The notes below the pieces were generated by a model. It had not been told where the DNA came from. It saw nothing but the letters and a program-made list of their open reading frames with translations, and searched no databases. 64,000 nucleotides of DNA, taken from NCBI RefSeq assembly GCF_946478805.1, contig NZ_CAMLDC010000002.1:1-64000 (forward strand), written 5' to 3'. Origin of the DNA: an uncultured Fluviicola sp. GTDB taxonomy: Bacteria; Bacteroidota; Bacteroidia; Flavobacteriales; Crocinitomicaceae. The position numbers and the translations under genes are program-made. Shown in pieces: positions 8,781 to 17,230 of this stretch. Position 1 is the first letter of the stretch. Every line of letters begins with the position of its first letter.

Positions 8781-10316
8781 CTAATTGTCCATCTCAGCTT
8801 CCGCCTCAATCTCGTCAAATTTCATGCGGATCTCCTGACGCAACTGCCGATTGTATGTTTCCATCAGGTATTTGAAATAATTCGGTGTACTCTTGGCGAT
8901 ACACTTAGTATACAATTTCAATCGGTGCTCGATATGATCCTGAAGCGAATCAACGATCATGATCGCATCATCCAGGTCTTTTGTTTTTCTTACAATTCCC
9001 TCGCAGTGATTACTCAAGGATAAGTCAACAGCCAGTTTTCCTTTTTCTCCTTTATCCAGGCATTCGTAATACACATCGCGAATACTGAATTCTTCCAAAA
9101 AGTTGGTATCGACCAATTGCTCCATGTGACGTGGAAATTCGAATTCAACCTCAAATTCCAAATCATCATCTTCACTCAAGCGCGATTCAAGGAATCTGTC
9201 CGGAAATCTGAATGCATCTTGCCAATTGATATAATCCTGCCATAAACCGAAGCGACGAACGTTATTCCCCAGGTCGATCAGCTTAAAATTTGATTTATTA
9301 GGCAAGCGGCGTGATCCACGACCAATCATCTGATGATACAAAGTCAGGGAGCGTGTCGCACGATTCAGGATAATAGTTTCAACGGTCGGTTCATCAAAAC
9401 CGGTCGTCAAAATTCCAACGGACGTCAAAATGGCATCTTTGGTTGTTTTGAACCAATGCAACACATCTTTTCTATCCTTATCAGAAAAAGTGGAATCCAG
9501 GTGCCGGATCTTATACCCTCTTTTCTTGAACGTTTCTTCCACACGCAAAGAAGTCTCAATTCCTGAATTGAATATCAAGGTTTTGTCGCCAACAGCAACT
9601 TCTTCATACGCAAACAAGAGTTTCTCCTGCATGAAATAGTTTCCGTACACGGTTTCAGAAGAACTGACTGTAAAATCGCCATTCGTACCGATTTTCAAAC
9701 CGTGAAGGTTCACATCATAAGTGAAAGTCTCGGCGTCAGACAAATAACCTCCCTGAATCAGGGAAGCGATACTTTCACCGACCAACAGTTTATTGTAATG
9801 GTCATTTAAAGGCAAAGCCTTATTCGAACTCAAAGGTGTTGCGGTAACCCCTAAGATATTCGCTCCGGAATAATATTGGAAAATTTTCCTGAAACTATTG
9901 TAATGCGCCTCATCGACGATTACCAATCCTACTCCATCAACAAAATTCTCATCTTCCTGCAAACGATTGTTAAGCGTCTCAACCATTGCAATGTAGCATG
10001 GATGATGTTCTTCATCAATCAGGTTTTTCACATCACTGGAAATAACCTTATTGGAAATGCCGATTGCATTCAGCTGTTTGGAAGTTTGGACAGATAATTC
10101 GATGCGGTGAGTCAGGATCAATACCTTTTTTTGGTAACGTTCAATATAACTCTTTGCTACTTCAGAAAAGATAACGGTTTTCCCTCCTCCTGTCGGAAGT
10201 TGGAATAGCAGATTGTAATCGGAACCATTCTTATCCAGTTCATCTATGATTGCATTTACAGTCTTTTCCTGAAATGGATATAATTTCTTTGCTTGAAACA
10301 GCTCTTCGTCGATCAT
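8781..10316 (-). CDS. DEAD/DEAH-box superfamily 2 helicase
   Basis: A 511-residue SF2 helicase. Motif I PTGGGKTVIF near residue 43, motif II DEAH near 136, motif III TATP near 157, and in the second RecA-like domain GILTTGFDEPTVETIIL and motif VI QMIGRGSRR. The order and the ResIII-like N-terminus resemble restriction-type or XPB-like helicases. After residue ~370 a C-terminal region of about 140 residues, rich in acidic residues and helix, has no recognised domain. No nuclease or methylase gene is nearby, so this is a stand-alone helicase, probably in nucleic-acid repair or remodelling. Confidence 0.87.
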   Translation of the reverse strand: MIDEELFQAKKLYPFQEKTVNAIIDELDKNGSDYNLLFQLPTGGGKTVIFSEVAKSYIERYQKKVLILTHRIELSVQTSKQLNAIGISNKVISSDVKNLIDEEHHPCYIAMVETLNNRLQEDENFVDGVGLVIVDEAHYNSFRKIFQYYSGANILGVTATPLSSNKALPLNDHYNKLLVGESIASLIQGGYLSDAETFTYDVNLHGLKIGTNGDFTVSSSETVYGNYFMQEKLLFAYEEVAVGDKTLIFNSGIETSLRVEETFKKRGYKIRHLDSTFSDKDRKDVLHWFKTTKDAILTSVGILTTGFDEPTVETIILNRATRSLTLYHQMIGRGSRRLPNKSNFKLIDLGNNVRRFGLWQDYINWQDAFRFPDRFLESRLSEDDDLEFEVEFEFPRHMEQLVDTNFLEEFSIRDVYYECLDKGEKGKLAVDLSLSNHCEGIVRKTKDLDDAIMIVDSLQDHIEHRLKLYTKCIAKSTPNYFKYLMETYNRQLRQEIRMKFDEIEAEAEMDN

Positions 10317-10335
10317 TTGTTAAAAAAAGGGGTTA

Positions 10336-10366
10336 CAAAAGTACGGTTCTTTTAAGGATTTCCCAA
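10336..10366 (-). promoter_or_regulatory. Promoter of the SF2 helicase gene
   Basis: Minus-strand TTG (10364-10366), 20-nt spacer, then TACTTTTG (10336-10343): a full match to the Bacteroidota -33/-7 pattern, 19 nt before the ATG. Confidence 0.68.
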
Positions 10367-10550
10367 CAGGCAAACTAAATATTCTCATAATTTTATTTAA
10401 ATGGTTCATTTTTCGTCATCTATGGAAAATCCAATTGGTATTCTAACACGTTTTTTAATCAATTATTATCTCATACACTAAAATCAGTAATTCAAACGTT
10501 TTAGTAAATGAGCGAGTATATTGGCATATTAATTGTTTAAGTTTATCAAA

Positions 10551-10676
10551 ATGAGTATCATGAAAACAAAAATGATAAAAGCGAAAAAACAGAGTAGTAC
10601 AAAGAGCTTTGATAAAGCTTTGATTCACCTGGGAATACATTATCCTGTACAACCCATCGTGATTAAAAAAGCTTAG
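10551..10676 (+). CDS. Possible 41-residue basic small protein
   Basis: An ATG frame of 41 codons (MSIMKTKMIKAKKQSSTKSF..., ending HYPVQPIVIKKA). It has about ten Lys, is strongly basic and has no hydrophobic segment. Its stop overlaps the stop of the converging TonB receptor gene by a few bases. It is the only notable coding possibility in the 356-nt gap 10317-10672; the rest of that gap is AT-rich and holds the helicase promoter. Composition could also come from AT-rich chance sequence, so the call is tentative. Confidence 0.35.
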   Translation: MSIMKTKMIKAKKQSSTKSFDKALIHLGIHYPVQPIVIKKA

Positions 10677-13099
10677 AAATCAAATCCTCCGCCTCCGCCA
10701 TTTTCGTTGGAGCGCTTCTCCTCTTTTAAGTCAGTTTTCCCGAACCTATAGCGGATACTGAAAATAACCCTTCTTGTCTCCCATTTGAACCGGGAAGATT
10801 GAGATACCGTTGGCTGATCCACCACAAAATTAAACCCTTGCGTATTGAAAATATCCGTCACCCGCAATCCTATTCCCCATTTGCCATCCCATAATGATTT
10901 ATCCGCAGAAAAATCGATAGAACCTCTTGGATTCATCTTTCCTTGAGCCGTCACAGATGGAGCGCTGTACCTCCCATTGATCTGAAGGGTCAATGTTTTT
11001 TTCATCAGGTCCAATGTGGAACTGAACTTCATCCCGAACACAAAACCTTGCCTATTCCAATTGACACTTGGATTATCGTCTTTGAACGTAATGTAATTTC
11101 CATTGAATGAAAGCATATTCCGCCAAATCGGGAAAGGCTTGATCTGCATGACAATTTCACCACCTGAGCTTATGGAATTATCAATATTTGCAAACGTTCC
11201 GTTTGATGTCCCATTTTCATAAAAGACTTTCACACGCTGGATCACATGACTCGTATAGCGCTGATACAACGCAAAGGTGAAAACGAATTTCTTCGAATTG
11301 TAATCCACTCCCAAATCGATGGAATGAATATATTCCGGTCTCAATGCAGGATTTCCGCTACGCAGATTGTATGGATCGGAATAGGACGTGAAGGGATTCA
11401 GATTCCCGGAATTCGGACGGTTGATCCTTTTGCTGTACCCTAAGGATAATTCCGTTCCTTTTTTTACTTCATACCGGATCGTTGCTGAAGGGAAGAAATT
11501 GAAGTATTCGTTTTTGAAACTCTGGTTCTTTGAAATCAGGTTCGGATTTTGAATACTATATTCCAAACGAATTCCAGCTTGATACTTGAACTTTTTAAAC
11601 TGACCTCCAATAATTCCATATCCGGAATAAATACTCTCCAGGTACTTGTAATTGTAGTTTGAAATAGTATCAGAGACATAATTTCCTGAAGCATCCTTAG
11701 CTTCCGAGGAAGAACGCAAACTCATATTTCTTTGAATCATTTTCAGTCCGCTTTCCGTTCTGATCTTGTATTTCAGCATACGAATAAAATCCAGTGATAG
11801 CGTAGTGAAATCATTTGCTTCCCGGCTATACAGATGTTGATCCGTTGAAGGCAGACCACTAGGAAGTTCGTAGGACTGCAGATAAAATCCTTCATCTGAG
11901 CCTTTGGAAAGCGATTGATATGCATTCGCATCCAGGGAACCTTTATCCTCCTTGAAGTCCCACTTATATCCCAAAGAAAAATCGATGTTTTGAGAGGTAT
12001 TCGGATCACTCGAATTTCGTGTCCAGATTCCGGTTGTATCTCCGAAATTGTCATAACGTGTATTGACCTGGTTTCCGATCCGTTTACGATTACCGGCGTT
12101 TCCTGCCATACTCCAGGAAAGCGTATTGCGATCCTTCACATAAACATCCATTCCAATCTTGGCCGTATGTGTGATATTCAAATCCCCGCCGTATCGCATC
12201 TGGTTCAAACTGACAGTTGTATCGCCATTGGTTTGATTCAGGTCGGAGAAATTGTTCCTGTAACCATCCCGATAAGAATAAGCATAGTTTCCATAAAGAT
12301 TGAATCGGGTATTTCTCAAATTGAGTCCCAAAGATCCCGTGTATAAATTCCCTGTTCCGGCAGTAGCAGCCACATTTCCATTGATACCACGCTTCACATT
12401 TTTCTTCAATACGATATTGATAATCCCCGAAGTTCCGTCCGGATCATATTTTGCAGAAGGGTTTGTTACGATTTCGATTCGTTCGATACTGCTTGCGGGA
12501 ATTCCTTCCAAAACACTTTTTCCGTTTCCTCCTGACATATTACTTGGTTTCCCGTCAATGAGAACCGTTACATTTCCATCACCACGCAAAGAAATTGCAC
12601 CGTCCTGATCGATTTCAACAGAAGGAACATTGTTCAGTACATCGGTCACACTTCCGCCCGAAGATGCAATATCATCCCCAACGTTGTAGATTTTCTTATC
12701 CAGCCCCAATTGCAAGGGATTTTTGTCTTGTTGAATAACGACTTCGTCCAATTGTGTATTGATACTGACCAAGGCGATATTACCTAATTTCCGCAAGGAT
12801 TTATCTGCCGACAAGGAAATATTCGGAATGGTTTTACTCTTATAATCCGGATTCGAAACGGAGATGTAATACTTACCGTATTTGACTTCTTCCAAAACGA
12901 AAGATCCGTTTTCATCGGTATAAATACCGCTTACAAGCGTAGAATCAATCGAATTATAAACGCGCACCATCGTATATTCCAAAGGAGTTTTCGAAACCGA
13001 GTCCAAAACCCGGCCGTCTATAGAACCTGTTCCATTAACTGTTTGGGAAAATGTAAAAAAGCTGGCTAAAAAAAAGAATGTAAAAAGCGTAAAGCGCAT
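10673..13099 (-). CDS. TonB-dependent outer-membrane receptor with OMP_b-brl_3-type barrel
   Basis: An 808-residue protein from the ATG at 13097-13099, which gives a normal signal peptide (MRFTLFTFFF...FSQ); an earlier in-frame start at 13141 adds a second hydrophobic stretch and is less likely. Domain order: carboxypeptidase-regulatory-like (about 22-105, GSIDGRV...), plug (about 125-235, with IERIEIVTNPSAKYDPDGTSGIINIV), then a long barrel containing LGYSKRINRPNSGNLNPF and a Gly-rich tail ending GGGGGFDF. It lacks a SusD partner, so it is not a classical polysaccharide locus. The substrate is unknown. A MarR gene lies upstream on the same strand. Confidence 0.9.
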   Translation of the reverse strand: MRFTLFTFFFLASFFTFSQTVNGTGSIDGRVLDSVSKTPLEYTMVRVYNSIDSTLVSGIYTDENGSFVLEEVKYGKYYISVSNPDYKSKTIPNISLSADKSLRKLGNIALVSINTQLDEVVIQQDKNPLQLGLDKKIYNVGDDIASSGGSVTDVLNNVPSVEIDQDGAISLRGDGNVTVLIDGKPSNMSGGNGKSVLEGIPASSIERIEIVTNPSAKYDPDGTSGIINIVLKKNVKRGINGNVAATAGTGNLYTGSLGLNLRNTRFNLYGNYAYSYRDGYRNNFSDLNQTNGDTTVSLNQMRYGGDLNITHTAKIGMDVYVKDRNTLSWSMAGNAGNRKRIGNQVNTRYDNFGDTTGIWTRNSSDPNTSQNIDFSLGYKWDFKEDKGSLDANAYQSLSKGSDEGFYLQSYELPSGLPSTDQHLYSREANDFTTLSLDFIRMLKYKIRTESGLKMIQRNMSLRSSSEAKDASGNYVSDTISNYNYKYLESIYSGYGIIGGQFKKFKYQAGIRLEYSIQNPNLISKNQSFKNEYFNFFPSATIRYEVKKGTELSLGYSKRINRPNSGNLNPFTSYSDPYNLRSGNPALRPEYIHSIDLGVDYNSKKFVFTFALYQRYTSHVIQRVKVFYENGTSNGTFANIDNSISSGGEIVMQIKPFPIWRNMLSFNGNYITFKDDNPSVNWNRQGFVFGMKFSSTLDLMKKTLTLQINGRYSAPSVTAQGKMNPRGSIDFSADKSLWDGKWGIGLRVTDIFNTQGFNFVVDQPTVSQSSRFKWETRRVIFSIRYRFGKTDLKEEKRSNENGGGGGFDF

Positions 13100-13167
13100 A
13101 AATAGGGAGAAATAAAAGGCAAAAATACAGGAATTCCCCATGCAGGAAACATCACACTATGGGATTT

Positions 13168-13240
13168 AACCGCAAAGAATGAAAGAGCGCAAAGATTTAC
13201 CCTACAAAGTAGACTTAACGTCCTCTGCACCTTTGCGGTA
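13168..13240. repeat. ACCGCAAAG intergenic inverted repeat
   Basis: AACCGCAAAG at 13168-13177, a second GCGCAAAG at 13187-13194, and the complement CTTTGCGGTA at 13231-13240. The outer 9-bp arms (ACCGCAAAG) are perfectly complementary. The element fills the gap between marR and the TonB receptor. Similar CGCAAAG-type repeats are known as dispersed intergenic elements in other bacteria. Confidence 0.6.
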
Positions 13241-13248
13241 AGAATAAA

Positions 13249-13692
13249 TTACCCCCGGAGCTTATCCAGTAAATTACTCAAAACCTCTGCTTCTTCTTCT
13301 GTCAGATTACCGGTAAAATCGAGATCAGATTGTTGATCGTCATCGATTTGCTTCAGGATATTTAACCCGGCTTCTGTAATTGACACATAGACTACCCGGC
13401 GGTCCGATTCGCAACGAACGCGTTCCATCAATCCCTTATCAATCAATTTATCCATCAATCGCGTGGTATTTGGAGACTTTTCCACCATCCGTTCTTTCAC
13501 CGAATTTACACTGATCGCATCTTTGGCTCCGCGAAGGATTCTCAAAATATTGAATTGAGGCATGGACAAATCAAATTTTGCCATGTAATTGTTTTGAATA
13601 TTACCCAGATAATTCGAGGTATAACGAAGATTTACCACCGCTTTGTGCTTAGAATTCTTAAATTTCGATTGGATGACTTGACCTATTTCCAT
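13249..13692 (-). CDS. MarR family transcriptional regulator
   Basis: A 147-residue winged-helix protein. The pattern KFDLSMPQFNILRILRGA, the recognition region VNSVKERMVEKSPNTTRLMDKLIDKGLMERVRCESDRRVVYVSITEAGLNIL (wing with SDRR) and C-terminal dimerisation helix are diagnostic of MarR/SlyA regulators. These dimers bind palindromic operators and usually respond to small ligands or oxidation. It may control itself (inverted repeat in its own promoter spacer, 13704-13720) and perhaps the downstream TonB receptor, from which it is separated by a repeat element. Confidence 0.92.
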   Translation of the reverse strand: MEIGQVIQSKFKNSKHKAVVNLRYTSNYLGNIQNNYMAKFDLSMPQFNILRILRGAKDAISVNSVKERMVEKSPNTTRLMDKLIDKGLMERVRCESDRRVVYVSITEAGLNILKQIDDDQQSDLDFTGNLTEEEAEVLSNLLDKLRG

Positions 13693-13696
13693 GTTA

Positions 13697-13726
13697 CAAA
13701 ATTAATTACCGTGGTATTATTTACAA
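13697..13726 (-). promoter_or_regulatory. Promoter of marR, apparently leaderless
   Basis: Minus-strand TTG (13724-13726), 19-nt spacer and TAATTTTG (13697-13704). The -7 box ends only 4 nt before the ATG, so transcription should begin at or next to the start codon. The 10-mer TTACAAAATT occurs twice in direct orientation (13694-13703 and 13721-13730), once over each promoter element. Confidence 0.68.
13704..13720. promoter_or_regulatory. Candidate MarR operator in the marR promoter spacer
   Basis: AATTACCGTGGTATTAT contains the imperfect inverted repeat TTACC-GT-GGTAT, placed between the -33 and -7 boxes, where a bound MarR dimer would block RNA polymerase. Inferred from position and symmetry only. 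Confidence 0.4.
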
Positions 13727-13761
13727 AATTTATCTCGTTAAATTTTCATATTAATTTTAAG

Positions 13762-16239
13762 TTAATGATAAAACCAATAACAATTCTCTTTGGTTACATT
13801 TCCCTCAAACTCAAATTCTAACCGGTGTTTCCCGGGTAATAAGTGTACAAAATTTTGTTCCATCACGACTTTTCCTTCTTTGGAAGTAAACCAGAAATCC
13901 TGCAAAATTGTTTCATTTTCGATATTCAAGACTCCTTTTCCAGACAAAACATCCACTGATTCGATCACAACCTTGGGTTCTATGCCGATAATCGGTTTGC
14001 CGGGAAATTGTTCATGTATAAATAACCGTTCACACGATTTTCCCGTCTCATCCTTCCATTTGAATTGGATTGCAAAATCCCCTTTCTTATACATTTTCAA
14101 CTCTTGTGGAAAAAGCTCGACACTATGCGGATATGCGATTGCCTGCTGACATTTCAAGGTGTCCAGCAACCTTCCTTGAAAATCATAAATCGTTGCTTCA
14201 ATTTTACACAAGAATCCTGTCGGGATATCTGAAATCAGCACATATTTCTCTTTTCCCAGCGTATCTATGCGAGCTGCGATAGTCACATCCTTGAAATCGT
14301 TTTTCACTTCATATTGCAATGCTTTCCACCTGCCATAATAATCGATGCTACTCCAGGTCGGTGCGGGCCAACAATCATTGAATTGCCAATAGAGTGTTCC
14401 TGCACATCTTGGAAAGGTAGTCCGATGGGCTACAACTGCTATTCCGACCGCTTTTGCCTGTGTTAACTGAGAAAAATAAACGAATCGCTGAAAATCTGCT
14501 GTTTTACCATAAAGCAGATCAGAATGTTTGGCGATCATATTATTCCCGACATAACTTTTCTGACGCAGTTTCATCAAGGGACTATCCAATTTCCAGTCTG
14601 CCAGTTTACTGAATGTGGATAAGGTCGCCAACTCCGGGAAAGACTGAAAACCGTATTCCGCATTAAAACGCCCGGATTTCCGTCCAAAATCTTCAATCGG
14701 GTCCGTTCCATGCCAAACTCCCCAATAATGCTGGGTTCCATCGTTGTAGAATGCATCATTCCCCCAATTGCTCAAAGGAGAAGTGTGTTCGTAAGGTATT
14801 TTGGTATACGTTTTCAAAGTTTGCGGAATCAGTTCCTTGAAGAGTTTCTGATAATACGAATTAATCAGCGACTCATCCTTCTTCGATAAATTGTAATCTT
14901 TTTGAAACCCCCAGTTTTTCCAGGCTACATCCACTTCATTATTTCCATTGAAAAGGGTTAACGAAGCATGAGAAGCCAATCGGGGAATCTGTTGGTCTAA
15001 TTCCGTTCTAACATTTGCCAAGAACTCATCAGTTCCGGGATACATTGCACAGGCAAACATAAAATCCTCCCAAACCATCAATCCTCCTTCATCACAAGCC
15101 TCCAAAAATGATTCCCGCGGATAAAATCCGCCTCCCCAAATGCGCACCATGTTGAAATTGCAATCCAGCATGGTCTTGACAGATTTTTTTAACTTCTCAT
15201 CGGTTATTCGCGCAGGAAAAATATCATCCGGAATGTAGTCTGCCCCTTTGCAAAAAATGGGTCTGTTATTCACTTTTAACTGGAATGAGATCCCCCATTG
15301 ATCTTTTTCCTGAACCAACTCCACTTTTTTCACTCCAAAACGGACATCCTTTTCCAAAATGACAACACCTTTTTCATTTTGCAAAACCCAGTGATCAGTA
15401 TATAAATAGGGCTCTCCCTGCCCTCTCGGCCACCACAATTTCGGATTTGAAAGGATTTCCGAGCGTTTCAATTGCTTGTTTTTGCTTTTCACTATTTGCT
15501 CTCCGAACAAGTCACTTTTCCAAGTAAAGGATTCCTCACTTTCTTTTGCTAAAACCAAGGTGAATTCAGAAACCGCCTGTTCACTAGTCAACTCCAGTGT
15601 ATTGGAATAATTAGCAAGTACTTTATTGGCTGAAAAGACATCCACTTTCGCCGGCTCCCAAAAACCCATCGTAAGAATTCTCAGGGACCAGTCCCAACCA
15701 AACTGGTATTGCGGCTTTCTGCAATGTGGTGCCACCTTCGTAGTTCCCACGTCATTTGGAGCGGGAAGCGTAACTCCTACTTTCGCCAGGCGTGGTTTCT
15801 GATACATGATTGGTGGAGTAAAAACCACTTTTAGCTTATTTTTCCCAAGAACAATCTTGTCTTTTACATCAAAGCGATAGCGGACAAAGGAGTTATTGGT
15901 TTCAGCTACAAACTTCCCATTCAAAAAAATGGAAGCGTAGGTATCTAAACTTGGGAAATCCAGTTCTACCAATTGATTGATTTCGGATTCAGTCAGGATA
16001 AACTCGGATTCAAGAATCCACTGATAATTTTCAATCCATGCGAATTTATCTTCATTCATTCCAACGAACGGATCCGGAAGTTGTTTTGCTGCAATTAATG
16101 CTTCCTGAACAGATCCTTTTTCACCAAACGGAAACCATGTTTTTGATACCGGATGCTGAACTTTCCAAGATAAATTGATTTGCCCCATCACATCAGTAGC
16201 CAAAGAAATCAATACGATGAAAAATCCAATCCTTACCAT
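13762..16239 (-). CDS. Exported beta-mannosidase, glycoside hydrolase family 2
   Basis: An 825-residue enzyme with a signal peptide (residues 1-19), so it acts in the periplasm or outside. GH2 layout: N-terminal sugar-binding beta domain with the GWDWSLRI motif near 181, immunoglobulin-like domains, then a TIM barrel with FNMVRIWGGGFY near 362. The acid/base is expected to be Glu435 (NGNNEVD) and the nucleophile Glu528 (NAEYGFQSFPE). W-rich motifs WWPRGQGEPYLY and YWQFNDCWPAPTWSSIDY are typical of beta-mannosidases. It cleaves terminal beta-mannose, for example from the Man-beta-GlcNAc core of N-glycans. Its start overlaps the stop of the glycosylasparaginase gene by 7 nt, implying translational coupling. 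Confidence 0.92.
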   Translation of the reverse strand: MVRIGFFIVLISLATDVMGQINLSWKVQHPVSKTWFPFGEKGSVQEALIAAKQLPDPFVGMNEDKFAWIENYQWILESEFILTESEINQLVELDFPSLDTYASIFLNGKFVAETNNSFVRYRFDVKDKIVLGKNKLKVVFTPPIMYQKPRLAKVGVTLPAPNDVGTTKVAPHCRKPQYQFGWDWSLRILTMGFWEPAKVDVFSANKVLANYSNTLELTSEQAVSEFTLVLAKESEESFTWKSDLFGEQIVKSKNKQLKRSEILSNPKLWWPRGQGEPYLYTDHWVLQNEKGVVILEKDVRFGVKKVELVQEKDQWGISFQLKVNNRPIFCKGADYIPDDIFPARITDEKLKKSVKTMLDCNFNMVRIWGGGFYPRESFLEACDEGGLMVWEDFMFACAMYPGTDEFLANVRTELDQQIPRLASHASLTLFNGNNEVDVAWKNWGFQKDYNLSKKDESLINSYYQKLFKELIPQTLKTYTKIPYEHTSPLSNWGNDAFYNDGTQHYWGVWHGTDPIEDFGRKSGRFNAEYGFQSFPELATLSTFSKLADWKLDSPLMKLRQKSYVGNNMIAKHSDLLYGKTADFQRFVYFSQLTQAKAVGIAVVAHRTTFPRCAGTLYWQFNDCWPAPTWSSIDYYGRWKALQYEVKNDFKDVTIAARIDTLGKEKYVLISDIPTGFLCKIEATIYDFQGRLLDTLKCQQAIAYPHSVELFPQELKMYKKGDFAIQFKWKDETGKSCERLFIHEQFPGKPIIGIEPKVVIESVDVLSGKGVLNIENETILQDFWFTSKEGKVVMEQNFVHLLPGKHRLEFEFEGNVTKENCYWFYH

Positions 16240-17228
16240 TTTCTATCAAAAGGGGTATCAATCAGTTCGTCTTGAGTGGTTGTTTTCAATGCATAGTTAA
16301 ATCCGTTGTAAACAGAAAAACCTCCTACTTCCCCTTTGGCATTAATAGCAATGAATGCACACTGTAAACCGGTCATATCCTTATGTTTACGAATCAATCG
16401 TTCAACCGTTTCTTTACATGCCTGTTCAGGTGTTTTTCCTTGTCGCATCAACTCAACAACAGTATGTGAACCTGCAATCCGGATAATGGATTCCCCCAAA
16501 CCGGTTGCAACAGCCCCACCCACTTCCTGATCTATGAAAAGACCCGAACCGATGATAGGAGAATCTCCTAATCGACCCGGAAGTTTGTAAGCCCAACCGG
16601 AAGTGGTGCAAGCCCCGCTGATCCTTCCCTGCTCATCGATTGCAAGCAAACCGATGGTATCGTGGTTTTCGTGATTTATTGCGGGCTTTTTAGCTATGGC
16701 AGCCTGTTCTTTTTTCCACTTCTCCCATTCCTGTTTTACTTCAGGAAGTGGAGTCTTGATGGTTTCAAAACCATGTTTCAATGCATATTGTTTTGCACCC
16801 GCACCCACAATCATCACGTGAGGCGTGTTTTGCATGATGTGTTTAGCAACCGATATCGGATGGGCAATTCCCTCCAGATAACCAACAGAACCACAATTCG
16901 ATTCCCAATCCATGATGCAAGCATCTAAAGTCACATGTCCTTCACGATCCGGCATTCCACCAATTCCAACACTCCTATTCTTTACGTCGCTTTCCGTTTG
17001 TCTGGCACCTGCTTCAACCGCATCCAGGGATGTTCCTCCGGATTTCAACTTTTCCCAACCGGCACGATTTGCCTCCAATCCATGACTCCAGGTCGAAATC
17101 ATTTTAGCGCCTCCTTTGTAATCAGATAAAACGGGTGTTTCTGCCACATTTTCACTTGCAAAACCCGGTCTTACAATCGATGCAGCTAATCCAACTGCGC
17201 CTAATTTCACAAAAGATCTACGTTCCAT
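16233..17228 (-). CDS. N4-(beta-N-acetylglucosaminyl)-L-asparaginase (glycosylasparaginase)
   Basis: A 331-residue Ntn-hydrolase precursor. The N-terminus carries a twin-arginine export signal (ERRSFVKLGAVGLAAS), so it is exported folded. Autocleavage is expected before Thr191 in the motif NHDTIG, giving alpha and beta chains; RLGDSPIIG and GAVATGLGE form the substrate pocket. The family removes Asn from GlcNAc-Asn, the last step in degrading N-glycoproteins. It resembles the well-studied Elizabethkingia (Flavobacterium) enzyme. The gene starts 2 nt after mltG and overlaps the beta-mannosidase gene, so the three are likely cotranscribed. Confidence 0.93.
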   Translation of the reverse strand: MERRSFVKLGAVGLAASIVRPGFASENVAETPVLSDYKGGAKMISTWSHGLEANRAGWEKLKSGGTSLDAVEAGARQTESDVKNRSVGIGGMPDREGHVTLDACIMDWESNCGSVGYLEGIAHPISVAKHIMQNTPHVMIVGAGAKQYALKHGFETIKTPLPEVKQEWEKWKKEQAAIAKKPAINHENHDTIGLLAIDEQGRISGACTTSGWAYKLPGRLGDSPIIGSGLFIDQEVGGAVATGLGESIIRIAGSHTVVELMRQGKTPEQACKETVERLIRKHKDMTGLQCAFIAINAKGEVGGFSVYNGFNYALKTTTQDELIDTPFDRKW

Positions 17229-17230
17229 AT

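Noticed and set aside
8781..10316. SF2 helicase considered as part of a restriction-modification or defence island.
   Set aside because: No methylase, nuclease, specificity subunit or defence gene lies within several kilobases; neighbours are ordinary envelope genes.
12300..12608. Plus-strand open frames of up to about 140 codons inside 11900-12600.
   Set aside because: They are antisense to the TonB receptor's plug and barrel, have no family features and no promoter.
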